Source of the DNA: Turritopsis dohrnii
Taxonomy: Eukaryota; Cnidaria; Hydrozoa; Anthoathecata; Oceaniidae
Length of the DNA stretch: 64,000 nucleotides
NCBI GenBank assembly: GCA_027922465.2
Contig: BQMF02000232.1
Coordinates: 124,001 to 188,000, forward strand
Direction of reading: 5' to 3'
Part shown: piece after piece, positions 46,236 through 61,200 of the stretch
How positions within the stretch are numbered: the first letter of the stretch is position 1
Layout of the letters: each line of letters starts with the position of its first letter
Notes under the pieces: generated by a model
Told to the model about the DNA's origin: nothing
What the model saw: the letters and a program-made list of their open reading frames with translations, nothing else
Database searches by the model: none
Position numbers and translations under genes: made by a program

Positions 46236-49200
46236 CTCGTGACCATGATCACTTTGGAACTTCAAAACGAAACCAACTCCATAACCAGTTATGATCAAAT
46301 CAGTGAAATTCGCAAACGTACCGACAACTTCGACGGTTTTCGTACCCGACAGAATACCGTCGTTAACGGAGTGGTGTAAAGAAGCCGTCACTGACCAGAA
46401 ATCTCTTAACGGTCGAGCACTCAACCCAGTTCCCAAGTCCCGAACATCAACCACTGGCTGTTGGCCAAATACGACAGTATCATTAGCGTCGCTCGACTGA
46501 ACAATAACGGCCAAATACATCTGTCGTTCGATAACGTCAAAAGCAACTGTTTCTGCCGTTAAATTGGCGTATTTGTCAGCTGTCGGAGTGACGTCCACTT
46601 TAAAGCAGATCTTCAAGTCAGACGACGTGTAATCAAACTTCAAATCAGTATACCGAATTTCGCCCGACATCGGCACTTCCATGTCAGTTGTTCCGAGCAA
46701 TGGATTTGAAGGCAAATCATCGCATAATTCTGCTCTTACATGCCATTGCTCACCTTTCAAACCCAGGTTACCTGCCAGCTGATCAGGAAAGACAGTTCGC
46801 ACTTCAACGATAGGTTGCATGCCGCAGACGACAGTATCGTTGCAATCGCCAATCTGTTGTGCGACATGAACGTAGAAACGACGTTCCATGACGCTAAATG
46901 ATTCTGTCGTAAACTCACTGAAGTAGTTTGAAGCAGGCTCGGTATATATCTTCAACTTCATCCGGAAATTGTCACCAGCCGCAGCAACACTTAAGTTTTT
47001 CAAGATTCCGGTACCATTATGAACAAGTTCGCTATTGCTTCCATAAAACTCAGTAGCTGCATCATTTTGAGTGAGTTCGGCTTCAAAATGCCATTTTCTT
47101 CCTTTCCATCCGGTCTCGACTTTGGTGTTTGTGGCAGTGTCATATACCTCAATAGTAGGCTGCTCAAGGAAAGGTACAGCCTCCACTACTTTCGTCACAT
47201 TGGAAGTGAAGGTAAAACCTAGGATACGTTCTTTAATCTTATGTGCTCCATGGGTGATCTGGAAATCGACGGTTGGTGGATACGTGACATTATAAAGTAT
47301 CTTGTAACCTTCGCCGCTGTGAGTAATACCTAGATTAGTGAAGTTTGCTGTACCGTTCACGAATGGTACACTCACGTTACCAGTTAGTTTGGCGTTGGGA
47401 TCACCGAATCCGGACACAAGAGTAGCAGTTACAATCCATGGCTTTAATTTGGTTCCAACATTTTCCACCCATCGACCAAGTGCATCGTTCATTCTAAACT
47501 GGGGCTGTGTTGGAAACGGGACAGTTTCGTTACTGTTCTCACTGGGCGTTTGAAGCAGGTGAAGTGTTTTGGGGATATAATATTCAACGCCTCCACTATC
47601 TTCCGCCTCTTCAAGCAACTGTTGTCGCTCAGCGTATGTTAAGGAACCATTAACTGGAACATCTGTAGAAAGGAGAAAAGAATTAAATGTACTTTGAAAA
47701 TGACACTCCGCTTTCCTCTAATAGGTGTCTTAAAGATTTTGTACAATGTTTCAAATAAATTTACAAACAAGAATGTGTAAATGATGTGAGGATGAGGATG
47801 TTTTAATTCAGTTCTGTATCAAGTAAATCTTCTCCACAGAATGCAGCTAACCTTAAAAAATGGAGAAAGGGCTTACCCGATCCGTTTGTTGCACGCACTC
47901 CATCATCAACAGGCGGTGCTTCTGGTTCTGTTACTGCAATAACGTCAAGTTCCAAGTTCAGTGCTGTACCAAGGCTACCAGTTTGTGATGCCTCCACCAC
48001 GTTAGACGTGATTTCCTCCAGCTCCTCAAACGATGAAGACGCTAAAAAAATGTTATCAAATCTCAAGTGTTTGGAAACTCACATAAGTCATTCGGAAATT
48101 TAAGACATGTTGTTTCCTGTTATCCATCAACATATTTCCTATCTTAAGGGACTTATCTTACATCATAAGGGACTTATCTCACATCATAAGGGCCTTAGCT
48201 CACATCATAAGGGACTTATCTCACATCATAAGGGCCTTAGCTCACATCATAAGGGACTTATCTCATATCATAAGGGCCTTATCTCATATCTTAAGGGGCT
48301 TATCTCATATCTTAAGGGGCTTTAGCAATGAGAATGATATCCGAGCGTAGTGTCATCAAAACGAAACGAAAAACCGTGGGTTTTAATATTTCGTAAGCCG
48401 TATAAATGGCCTCTGACCAAAAATACATCGTCGAAATTTCGTTTCTTGAATAAAATGATGTAATGGAAACGCATATGATATGATCAACTTAATAATACGA
48501 AGGTTAAATGAGGATAGAAAGTCGTGTAATCAGCCAAATTTTTTTGTATAAATTTTGAATATGGATAAATACATACTTGATTCAGAAGAATTCGTAGAAG
48601 GTGGATCACCAATTTGAACCTGAAAAAGATAATCTCTGATGGTGAATAAATCACTTTTCACTTTTCACAGGTCAACTTGCCAGAAATTACCATATTACTA
48701 AAGAGGAGAACTTTCATCTGAAGTAAGATTTTGCTGTTATTAGTATTAGTCTCCCAGCCGGCACATTTGTTAAAAAACCTCTACGAAGGAGTGAGTTTCT
48801 ATATAAATATGCACACAATTTCAATAAAAATTCTCTCCGTCACAGTGACTTTTTGGCGATTTTGCCAGCTGGGCTGGATGTAAAAGCAGAGAGTACGCTG
48901 CGGAGAAGAGTTTTTCGAACGTCTGTGATAGAGTGTTGAGTCATTTTGAGCATAATTTCAAACAGGTAAAACAGGTAAAGGAATTCCAGCATAGGGTTAT
49001 AAACCTTTCCCGAACTTCTGTTTCAACACTGCAGTCATTATGTTTAATCTCGTTTTTATACATGTCACAGACTTACTTCGATATACGACAGGTCGTTACT
49101 TCTCCGACGTCTGCCACTGCCACCGCCAGCAGAGATGACGGTCATAACACGAATGCGTGATTGGTCAATACCGAGCAGGGCGGCAAGATTGTTCACTAAC

Positions 49201-52200
49201 TCCTCTTTAAAGAAATCATCGGTGGACACGGACTTCTGTGAAACACCCATTCGCAACTGAAAAGAAAACACATGACGTAAAAAATGAAGTGTTCTGTGGG
49301 TACCTGCAGAAAACTAAACAATATGTGACGTCACATAATAATAATCAGATTTGCCACCTTCAAACAGACATTTTTGTTGCTGAGGACATAAACATACCTG
49401 TATGACAGCAGAAGTTCGGATTTCAATAGGCTCGCCACCTTTCACCACTATGTACAGTAGGTTTGAATCTTGATCAAACCAGTTGCCACCTGGATTTTCA
49501 CTCAGCTTCGGCTTAAACTTATCAGGATCATTTTTGTCTTTCGATAAGAAGTCCAGTTCAGTCCCCTTATATACAGCGTTGTTTGGACTCACGTACAAAT
49601 CTGAAGAGAATTAGCGTTTAACCTGATACAACGACCAAGAAATGGAAATACAAAGGCTTTTACAATACCTACTCAGGTTCAGAATATTTTGTTAGATAGA
49701 GTTAAGTATGATTTTGAATTAAACAAGTTAAATCTACAGTATACTAGAATCTGATTGGCGTTTATAAAGAACAATAGAAGATAAACTTAAAAGACAAAGA
49801 AATTATTGAGCAAATGCGAAAAGGATCAATCAATCATTGAATACGTCATACCTTTACGATAGACGTCCAGTCTTTGCGGTTTCGGATAGTAAATCTCTAG
49901 ACTGACTGCTTCGTCCTCTGCGACATTGAGGAGCATTAGCCTGGTGATCTGAGGGTTATATGACGTCATGTATAGTTCATAATGCTTATTCAAAGACACC
50001 AATAAATTAAAAGTGGAAATTCTCTCTTGGCAAGTGTAACCATGGCACCAACCGTGGTCTTGCGGACCGTTTATCAAGTCGATATATCCTTCCGAAGCGA
50101 TTGCGATTGGTGAAAGGCGCCTCGTTTCGGTGTCTTTATCCATACTCTCCAGAATGAGCATCTTATGTTTCATGTTCTCGCATTTGTAAACATTCCAGTC
50201 TTCTCTGAAATCACACTGGCCTCCGCCCATTTCTGTTCCACGAATGACGCCCTTGTTGGGATACTTAGTATCAGCATCGATACGCGATCCATCTAATTCC
50301 GTCAACATAGCTTTGGGGATTCGGAAATTTCCTAAATTTTAAATGTTATTCCAGTTGATTTTTCGAATTAAAAATAAAAATGTGTTGACATACAGTAAAC
50401 ATACAGTAAACGAGACATATATTATAAATGCAAGTAAGATGTTCGCGCCAATCTCGTATAACAAAAATCTTAAGGAACTCTTATAAAAAGGTTTGAAAGA
50501 ACAAGGCAAAAATTAACTCAATTGTCCAAACAGACTATAGAAGCTTTACACAATAAACATTTACCGATACGAGACAAGATTGAAAAAAAAATTCTACTGA
50601 CCAAGACCATACGTCCTTGGACCATCCCAATAATATTCAGACTTCGATATAACAGTTGTGCCTGCACTTCCAAAGAATGTTCCATCCATATCAGTGATCA
50701 AAACCTTCCTTCGAGCATCACAGTCCATATCCACGCAGTCGGATGGGTTGATCCATTTCGTTGTTGGGGGATGATGGAAGATCTACAAAAAACAATTTAG
50801 TGAGGATGGCCAGGTATTCTTAAGTTGTTTACTTGATCTTAATTTGAGGCATTAGGTTTTTGTCTATGTGTGCCTGGAGTATAATTCGTCGAAATCACTG
50901 CGACGAAGTGCATTTCCATTGAAATAGTCTGGTTATTTCTTTATAAATACACTCCTCCACACAGATTTTTTCATAAGTTTGTCCACTGAGTCTGGACTCT
51001 GAAACACATCACTGTTAAGCAGGATCTACACTTACGTTTTTTGATACACTGAACAGTACGTATCGTTGTTAGTTCATTGATTGGTTCTCGAGATAATTAT
51101 TTGTAATTATCCCTTTGTCTGGAATATCTGGCCAATCAGATGTCAAGATCAAACAATCTGACCAATCAGATGTTAAATGTATAAGTGGAAATCCTGCTTT
51201 AAACCGTCCTTATGAAATATTCTTTAGTTGAAAGCCGAAAGTAGAAACGTAAGAAAAACAAAAAACCCATTTTTACCTTGCTTTCATCATCAACGTCCAC
51301 GAGACTAATGTTTAAAAGTTCAGTTGGATGGATGATATCACCATACACAGGGTTCGTAAACCAAATATAGTCACGTTTGTTGCATTTCTTCTGGAAGTGA
51401 GCAAATGTAACTCCGTCGTAACGAGATAAACCTTTGATAGCTGGATAGGCCATCGGATCCTCCCATGGAAACGGCGGACCAGTGGGTGTTGTGGAGGCAA
51501 AGATCGCTGATAGTATACCATGGTTGTGTCCTAGTAGAATACAAATGCGTCAAAAGGTTTCCTAACACAATTTATACGTCCAAAACACCAACATGATAAA
51601 AGCATCATAATGGCCGTTTTCCACTGTGGTTTCTTTACAAGACATAACAAGCATTTTACATAAGTTACACTTAAGTGTGAAACGAAATTTTAATGGTGGA
51701 TTAAGATGTGAATGAAAAAAAAAAAGATTTTTTGAAACAATGACAGCAATTTGGAAAACAATAAACAATTTGTACAGGGTGTCTCAGAAAGAATTATCTG
51801 CGAACTTTCAGTGTCTATTTCTCAACAATTATTTGTCAAAATGTTGTGAAATTTACATCACAAAGAAGCTCTTTTCCAGTCATTTTGATTAACATAAAAT
51901 TTTCCAGAATATTATTCTTCGGAAAGTTATTGGAGAAAAACACACAGATTTGGATCATTAAAGATCAATTAACAGTTCCTTAATGACATTTTGATAAAGC
52001 AATTTTCTTTTGTTCCGATCTTAAAATCATTTTAACTTGTTAAGCAAAAGTACGCGCATTTAATTCCCAAAACTTTTATCTTATTAACTTGCTCTGTTAT
52101 AAAATTTGAGGCTTAAGAATTTCTAATGACATCTGATTGTGTTTATAAACTTGTTGTATTGTTACACGCGTTAATTGATCTTTGACAAGTTAATGATCTG

Positions 52201-55200
52201 AAACCATGATATTTTCCTCAATAACTTTCGGAAGAATAATCATTTTGCTTCAAATTTTATATTTTCAGAAAGAGCTTGAAAAGAGCTTTCATATGGTACG
52301 TAAATCTCAAAAATTTGACGAATAATTTTTGAAAAAAAACGCATTGAAAGTTTGTGTATAAAACATTCTGAGACACACTGCAGCTGTGTGTTCACGAAAA
52401 ATGTTTTTTTACGAATCTCCCTAATTACAGCTTTTGAACTTTAATTTACACACATACCTGGTTTCTTTAATCTCTTATCAGGATAAAATCCAGCACTATA
52501 TGGCATTATATCGTCATCGCCGCAATCAAAGTTGGACGTCTTTCCGGCAATCAAGGAGTTCTTAATTGTCACTACATTGTCATCAAATTTATGACTCAGA
52601 GCATGAGGTTTAGAAATTGACAAGCCAGCACCGACTCTGTTGTCGGCTAATATCGTATCAAGAACTAAGATACTCTTATCAGGGAACGCGTAAATTCCGT
52701 AATCCAGGTTCTTCCATATAAGGAAACCTTCGACCTTCCAGCAATGATCAACCGATTTTAAAAAGTGTATTCCATGCAATGCTGAGTGTACCTAAAAAAT
52801 CAAGGCATTTTGATCCGTAATGTAATTGTTTATCAAATATAAAACTCATGGACACTCATTTCATGTTGTTTTAATTAATCACATTAAGGCTTCATGATAT
52901 GCAAACGATCCTTTAATTTTAATTACCTCGTTATCGAAGATTCTCTGTTTAGCTTGCTCATCATTGCACGGCACACCTGCGGTTATATAACCATTTTTCT
53001 CGCTACCAGCAACACTGTTTCCAATCATGCTATAGTCCTTTGCTTTATCTACTTGTATCGCCCCATGCCATTTTTTGTCAAGTTTATATGGTTCCACCTA
53101 AGTGATACAGGAATATGCAATGATTGAATGTACCCGATGACTGACAACAAAAGGAGCTAGGGCTAACCTCTTACCTTATACGTACTTTCAGCTATTGAAT
53201 ATATCACCAGGTTACGTAATAGCTTGTTTTGATTACCTTCCATATCGATGGCTGGACCAACAGTATGGTGAATGATATTATCCTCAATGGTAAGGTTGTT
53301 TGTACCATATACACCAATGCCCATGTTGAATCCATCGTTGAATGAAGAACCATAAACAAATGAATCATTTCCTGCAATATCACCCAAATTTAAAAAGGCC
53401 AATGAATACCTATAAGATACAGAAAATATAAAATTAACAAAAAATGCTAAAGCGTAGACTGGTAAAAAGGTTTCCAAAACACAGATATGTAGGATAAGTA
53501 GGAGGTTTGATTGTTATACATATGCAGAGATCAGAAAAGGATACCTTTTGTGGTTACTGATGATAAAGGTTTGACATACCTAGGGTCATAGCTTTCTGTC
53601 CATCCATATTGACCACAATGTTTGAATTGAACTTCGGATATTTGTGCTTTTCCAGTGTATGTAAGACCACCTTCGCTATACTGCCCAACCAAGACACGAC
53701 ATCCAAACGATTGATCTTCTAATGTACGTGCTGGTTCATTTGCACCTTCAATGACGATATTTCTTGAAAGCAAACCAACTTTTGCACTCATTGAAAAATG
53801 GTACTTGTTGATGTTATGAGTGGAGGCTGTGTGGAAATATTGAGATGGAGTCTTCAAAGTCAAAGTTTTACCATCGTCACTAACAGCTTCGATAATGAAT
53901 TTTTCAGCTTGTCTCGGTTCAAACGTCGATGTTGTTATTATAATCTCAGCATCAACTTCCCAATCGACTGCATCAATCAGATGTATTGTCTTTGAATCTT
54001 TTGGCATAGACGTGGCTAAACGAGTCCAATGAACATTGTGTTTTTTGCCAAGTAACTGCAATCTACCAAAGACACCTAATGCTTTCGCACCAAGATTTAA
54101 ACTAGATGATAACGGAAGGTCCTGAGTATCATGGTCTCCGATTAAGCTTATTAAAACATCATTCAACATTGGTTTATCAGGAAATCCAGCAATTAACATT
54201 CCATAGATGCCACTGATCAAAATCAATTCAGCTTTCAGTTCATGATTCTTCCCAGATTCTAGTTCTAAAACCCCGTAGATATACAATCGTCGAAGTGTTG
54301 GTGTTCTGATATCTGCAACCATCCATTTATCAGAAATAATCATAACATCTTCGTTTTCCTGAGGTATTCCGCCATCATGGCCACCATAACCTGGAGGAAC
54401 ACCAACCCAAGAAGATGCTTTACTCCATACGACTGCATTATCTGGTCTTCCTTCTGGAGCTGGGGGAGGTGTTGGAACAATACATTTTTCAAAGAAACAT
54501 CTATAAACATTGAATTTTATTGACTTCTTGGCTGGGACTAAAGGATCGCTGTCTTTTCCAGATACTAGATATGTAACTTCCTTTTCATCTTTATCGTAGA
54601 ACCAAGCACCATGTGTATACTTATCATTGCTAGGATATTCTTCAGTGTTGTTTCGATGTGTAGTTGAAGTTGTGAAGTAATCGGGTGTTTGTTTGAACTT
54701 ATGATTAATATGACCGAAATCATCTGGTCCCAACTCGTAGATACTCATCTCGTAGGTGATATTTGTGAACTGACTTGAATTTTTAAATGATAAAGTCACT
54801 TCATCGCCAACTAGAATGAATGCAGTATATCCTTCGGCATGACTTTTTGCTTTCTTCCGCCATTTAACAAATTCATGTCCATGTGAATTGGTAAGAATAG
54901 CATCTTTCTCATTAATAGAGCTCGGTTTTACTTTATTCCAAGCAATCTTAGCAAATTTGCCACTGGTGCATATCGAACCTTTAATACCGTTGGAAACCGC
55001 CTCATTCTCTTGACATATACTTTTATCTAAGATACCAGTGGTGGGCAAGATAACACTACCAGCTTGTGGAGTCAAACTACCATCTTCATCATAGATGACT
55101 GTTGCATCTGGAAAAGGAAAGTTCACATGATGTGGACTGTTTTCATATGATATTTTGTTGATGCGGACGATGGCTCCACCATCATCTGGTTTACAGTGTG

Positions 55201-58200
55201 CACATGTACCAAACAGCGTACATTTATCTCTAGGAAAGTTCACAAATGTCACATTCGATACAGTCAAACGTGCAGAAAACGGCAGTTTGATACCATTATT
55301 GGTACATTCACCATTGCCGTAATCATCTCCTATCTTTGAACGGCCTACTATCAATGAATCTTTAATCATTGCACCACCCCATGGTGAATCTTGGGAAGAT
55401 GCATCAATGTATTCTATTCCAGCAACATCGTTGTCGAGACAAATGAAATTCGTAAACCTGTATTGATAAGAAATAATTACATCAAGAAAAATCGTATTTA
55501 CTCCAATAACTCGCCGCGGGATTAGTGCTTCAATCTGCGAAATAAAAGCGGGTTTAAAAGACAGGCAGGAATGTTGGCAAAGTTTAACAAAACAAAAAGT
55601 AAAAAGACTTTTACTTAAATAAGTTAAGCCCAGTAATCCTCGTTTTCGTTACTCGTATTTTTCTCAATTTTTAAAAATGATAGTAATATTTACAAAAGAC
55701 GCAAGATTGTCAGAGATACGAAAGATTGTAGGAACCAACACTAAACTGAACTATGTAAGCAATAGTATGCTGTAGTTGAAACAAAATTTTACAGAAAAAG
55801 AAAATCTGCTGACTGATCATGAATGAGCACTGTCCGAGATTAAAAGGTCAGTAACTTTGCGTCCATCTTGATTTTAAGAGATTTTTGAAGATTTTTGAGA
55901 TTTTTCTCACCTGACTGAACCACACTCTACACATTCAGCTCCACGTTGGTTATTCCATGTCAACATGTTGTTGAAATGCGCTGGCTCATGCTCTTTGCTA
56001 TTACATTTCCCACCTTTCATTGGATGATAAATGGGGAACACCCACAATCCATAGCGACCAAATGTATGAGCGGTATTGTTTTCAAATTCTAACATAGGTA
56101 CGTTCCTATAGTGATACGAAACAAAATAGGTAGTCAGAAAAATTCAAGCTTAATTTGATTTCAATTTTAAGGAATAGATAGCTGACATTGTTTTTTTTTT
56201 TGTTATCAATTGCTTGAGCATCGTCGCATCATCTCACACTTTTACAAGAGTCATTACCTTGGACATATATCAGGAGTAAAATTAGGTCCTTCAGGATGAT
56301 GAAACATTTGATACCAGAATCCAAAATGGCTCCCACCTGCTGCAGCATTATGACTGACTGTATTGTTAGCATTTGTCACCCAAAACGTGGCTGGTGTGAT
56401 ATCAACATTTAAAGTTGAGCTTGATGGAGTGACAAAAATTCCTAAGTTGTATCGAATGAAATTACCAGTTTCAATTCCATCTTCCATAAACACAGCATTC
56501 CCTGAAAGAAAGTGACTGACATTCACATCTGAACTTTTATTGACAAAGCAGTAGTGGCTTAGTGGTTAAAGCATTGAGCTTAGGAACCCAATATTGAGGG
56601 TTCAAACCAACCCCGCTGAGGTCGGGTGTTGAAAAAGTCCTGGAGGTACTGCAACTACCTCGATTCCCTGATGTATTTCGGAGAAAATGAAGGCTAGTTG
56701 TGGAGATTAACGTCATGATGAACATCCAGACTATGTAGCCCCAACCTTTGTAGTGCCTTCGGCCCTGAGTGGGGAGAGTGATTCAAAAAAAAAATAATTA
56801 TAAATCAATTGTCACTTATTTCTAACAAAACCCTCTCTTACCCATCACATCATAAACAACATTTCTTTCAACGACAAGATTATGCACTCCATGTATTGTA
56901 ATAGCTCTGTTAAAGCTTCGGTGAATCGCACAACCTTTAACATAGGAACCATGCACATCTCCTTCCATGTGGAAGTGTATCGGATACCTTCCCATTCTGA
57001 AAGCTTGGCCTGCGTGAGTAACTTCTATATGGTTAAAATGTGCAATAGCCAAACCATGACTTTTCATGTGAGAGTGAACCATGATCTGCACACCAAATTG
57101 ATCACTTCCACGTTCTTCCCCAAATCTTCCATCAAAACATGTTTGAGTTGCAAATTGTCCAGGATCAAACTCAGCTGGACAAGCTTCAACGACATCGTTC
57201 CATTGGTCATGTCGGGATCCCCTCACAACAACATTTCTGGTCAAAAGGCCAACTTCAGCACTGGTTTCAATCACACGACCTTTGATAGTCTGTATCATAG
57301 CAACGTGTGTGTAAACAAAAGGCTCATCAACGACCAGTGTTTTTGCATCGTTTTTTAGCTGAGTTATACGGCGCACTTCATTTTCACGCATGCTACGATT
57401 AGTAGCAGCAATAACAATCTCATCCCCAATTTTCCAATCTGGAACAGCAAACACCAGATTAATTTCTTCATCTCCAGGTAGAATAGTATCTGCTATTCTT
57501 GTCCATGTATTCATGATATGTTTTCCAAATAATCCAAGATAGCCTTCTCTAAGTGCCAAGCACTTAGCTCCGTAAATTGGTAGTTCCTTAGACCGAACAT
57601 GCCCGTGTAATGTAATTTGAGCATTCTGTTCAAATGGTTCATCTTCGGTTCCGACTGTAAAACTACCACCATCAGTTATCAAGATGTTTTCAGCTTGTAG
57701 GTGAATGTCTTTACGATCAAAGATGAGGTTTCCTCCTTGAAGTAACAACACCTTAAGAACTGGAGGGTCCATATCCAAGAGCATTGTTTGACCTTTTTTG
57801 ATAACAATAAAATCACCTTAAAAATAATCAGAAGATAAAATAATTAGATGTTTGTAACACACTGATTTGATATGACCTATGATTTCATCAACACTTTTAG
57901 TATTGTTACCTTCAACTGGTAATGTTCCGTTCCAGGAATATTTTGAGCTCCAAACATCCACATATGAAAATTTAGCACTTTCAGGGATTGCATTACCATT
58001 TTCCCCAACTTTCACTTTGATGTCAATATCAATTATTGTGTTTGGACTTGGTTCAGTCACACATTTAATTTCCGTAGGGGAAGATGTTTGGATGGGACAG
58101 TTAATGTCACTAATGGTGACCTGCATCTCATTGGCTGCTCCAAATCCCGTTCCTGTAATTGTAAGAACAACTCCTCCACCTGTACCTCCCCTTCTTGGCA

Positions 58201-61200
58201 GTACATTTGAAATTTTTGATGTCATCGACTGTCTGTATGTGTACGCATTTGAAACAGTAGAAGTAATTTCATCCAATGTTACAGTAACATCACATGTTAC
58301 ATCGCCCACAGCACTTGCATGTTCTGCATAAACTGGAGATATACACTTTATCTCAGTGGTTGTGGATTCGACCATCTCACATACATTGTTGCATACAGTG
58401 ACAACAGCATCAGAACTAAAACCGTTTCCATTGAGTGTCAATAACCTACCACCACCAAAACCACTTTCAGCTGGTGCAACACCACTTAAACTCAATTGAT
58501 AAGTGAATTTTTGTTCATTGTCGGACAATCCAAACCCTGAAACATGCACATGAACAGATAGCTCAACAGCATGATGAGGTTCAAGAGTACATTTGATTTC
58601 TGTTTCAGTAACTGAATCAACAGGACAATCTAAGGAGCCGACAACAACTTTAATATCATCTTTGGTTGATGTCAGAAACGTTCCACTCAATGTTAATTGG
58701 TTTCCCCCTGTTCCTTCTGTTGGTAAAAGTGACGATAAAGAAGGTGTAGAATCACTATCATAACGATATGTTTTAGCTGGAAATGTAATTTCTCCACTGT
58801 TCACTACGACATTAACATCTCCTGCAGAATTAGCTGCTGGTGTTTCAACTATAATTAATGTGCTAGATATCGAAATAATCTCAGCCTCGGAGTTACCAAA
58901 ATTGACAGTGGTACCATCAAGATGGAAACCATATCCTTTAATTGAAACTTGAGCCCCACCATGTATACTGCCCTTATCAGGCAGAAGTTCATTCACCATT
59001 GGTATACTGGTTATAAAGAATGCTGAGGTATTTGCATACCCGTTGTTGATATATCTGAATGTGACTTGATGCTCTCCAGCTGGTAGACTGTTAATAATGC
59101 AACTGATGTTTCTGTTATTGCCACTGGTCATTGATGAGACATTACAAAAGTGGTCGCCAATCAAGATTTCAAACTTATCAAAGTCGCTATCAAAGGATGA
59201 CATCTGAGATACACTCAAATGAATAGCTGCATTTTCCATTGCAATGGTAAGAGGTTCAACAGACATCACTGTTGGTGTTTTATCATAACGATATGTAAAA
59301 GGTTGCCGAGAATTTACCTCCCATGCTTCTGTATATGCTTGATCAAAAACAATCAATGATGTATTCAAGAGGTCACTTGTATGGTCTTGCGGACCAGTAC
59401 GACAGGAAAGTTGATGATATTGTACAGACATAATATCACACGGTACCATGTTGATCTGAACTTGCATTGAATCGAGGCTGAAACCTGCTCCCAGTATCAC
59501 AATATCTGTTCCTCCCATAAAAGAACCTTCCAATGGCTGAGCAGACTTCACAGCACTGCGAAGAATAATAACTTGCTCTAACATGCCAATTATTTCAATA
59601 GCTGCACTTCCTTTGCCAGTGACTGAAAGGGTTAGTTCAAGGAACGTATTCATTGCAGGTTCACTAGCTTCATCCAAAATACATGTAAGTTGTGTTTCAT
59701 TCACATTTTTCACAGTACATGGATAGCCTCCAAAATAAACAAGATTTTCTTCTGAAGTTGAACTGAATCCTTGACCATTGATCACAATCTCATCATAAAT
59801 GCTGCGATATTGCAAGTCCTCATTTCCATCGATGCTTGTTACAATCGGTGTTAAACATTCCAAAAACTCAAAAGAAGGCGAATTGCTAGTTGATTCACAC
59901 AGACTTCGACGTTTTTTAGTGGTTGGGATGCTAATTTTTGCTTTCCTGCCTGAAACAGAAATCATAAAAAGGTAATTGAAGACTGAAATAGACTATAATC
60001 AATTATCAGCAAATCAGAAAAATGAATTAATCTAAAGAAGTAATTTTGTACTATAGGCTTCAAAAAGGATGTTTCTGGGAATTCCATTTTTTGTTTAGTG
60101 TCATTTGAAAGTACCTTTTCTTTTCACAGTTAAACCTCCACTTTGGTCTTGTCTTGGCATAACAATAACACTTCCTCCAAAGGCAACTTTTGTTGAACCT
60201 TGATCAACCACAATACCACTTGTATAGTAGAAGGTACCAACAGAATCAAAGCGACGTATACAACAGCCACTAGCACTTGGTAAGCAGTAATATTCATTTG
60301 AGTTATAAACCTCAAAATCGTCACTTTCGGTAGGATAGACACCAATTACATTTTTGGAAATGGGATTGGTAGACCAACACCACTAAAAAAATGGAAAAAA
60401 TATGATTTCCACTTGGTATATAGCAGATTAAATAATGGTAAACTATGACCTGCTGGATGTTGAAGTCTTATGGAATTACCTTGATTGAATCTCCTTGTCT
60501 TATTGTTGCAACTGACATGTTCCATGCATTGCCAGGTCCGAATTCTAAAGGAACACCAGATACATTGTGTGGATTTACTTGCATTTCTCATTTCTCAATT
60601 CAATATAATAATGAAAAATAGCATTCACAGTTTCTTAATTCAATGGTAGTAATTTTTGTAATTGCACATTCTGAAAAATAGACGAAGTCTCCTATTCTGG
60701 CAATTAGGAGAACTGTATAAACATTGCTGGGTTTAAGGTGAACTTTAAAGATTACAAAAGAAATTATTTACCTTTATGTTTGCCACTGTTGTCAATGACA
60801 ACAGTTGATCCAGCTTCTGTTGTCTTACATAAAATAGTTGTGTCAGAAACTTCCTCAATGACACAAGCATGTTGGCCAAAGGTTACACTGAGTTCATCTG
60901 TTTCATCACCAAAGCCTACACCCGTTACTTGCACTGGTGTGCCACCCAGAAGAGAGCCGACATTTGGGGAAAAACCAGTTACTTCTAGCACAACCTCAAT
61001 TGTAACGTTGTCAACAGTTGTACCATATTGAGGGACATCAACAGATAATGAAACAACACCAGCATCACTTGGAGGTGCAAAACACTCAATACTTGTTGTC
61101 GTATGGGATTTATATTCACATATTGAATCGCCAAAATTTACAATTGGAGAAACACCATTACCATCAAGATTAGTACCAATTATTGTCAACACTTCTCCAC

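Noticed and set aside
56548..56620. tRNA gene
   Set aside because: A and B boxes are present but the acceptor stem does not close and a SINE body with an A tail follows.
57818..57909. Continuation of the TIG exon past 57910 to a second donor (ATAG|GTCATA)
   Set aside because: The donor at 57910 (GAAG|GTAACA) restores the standard G8 start '[14 protein letters not shown]'. The longer version inserts residues there, although both are phase 1.
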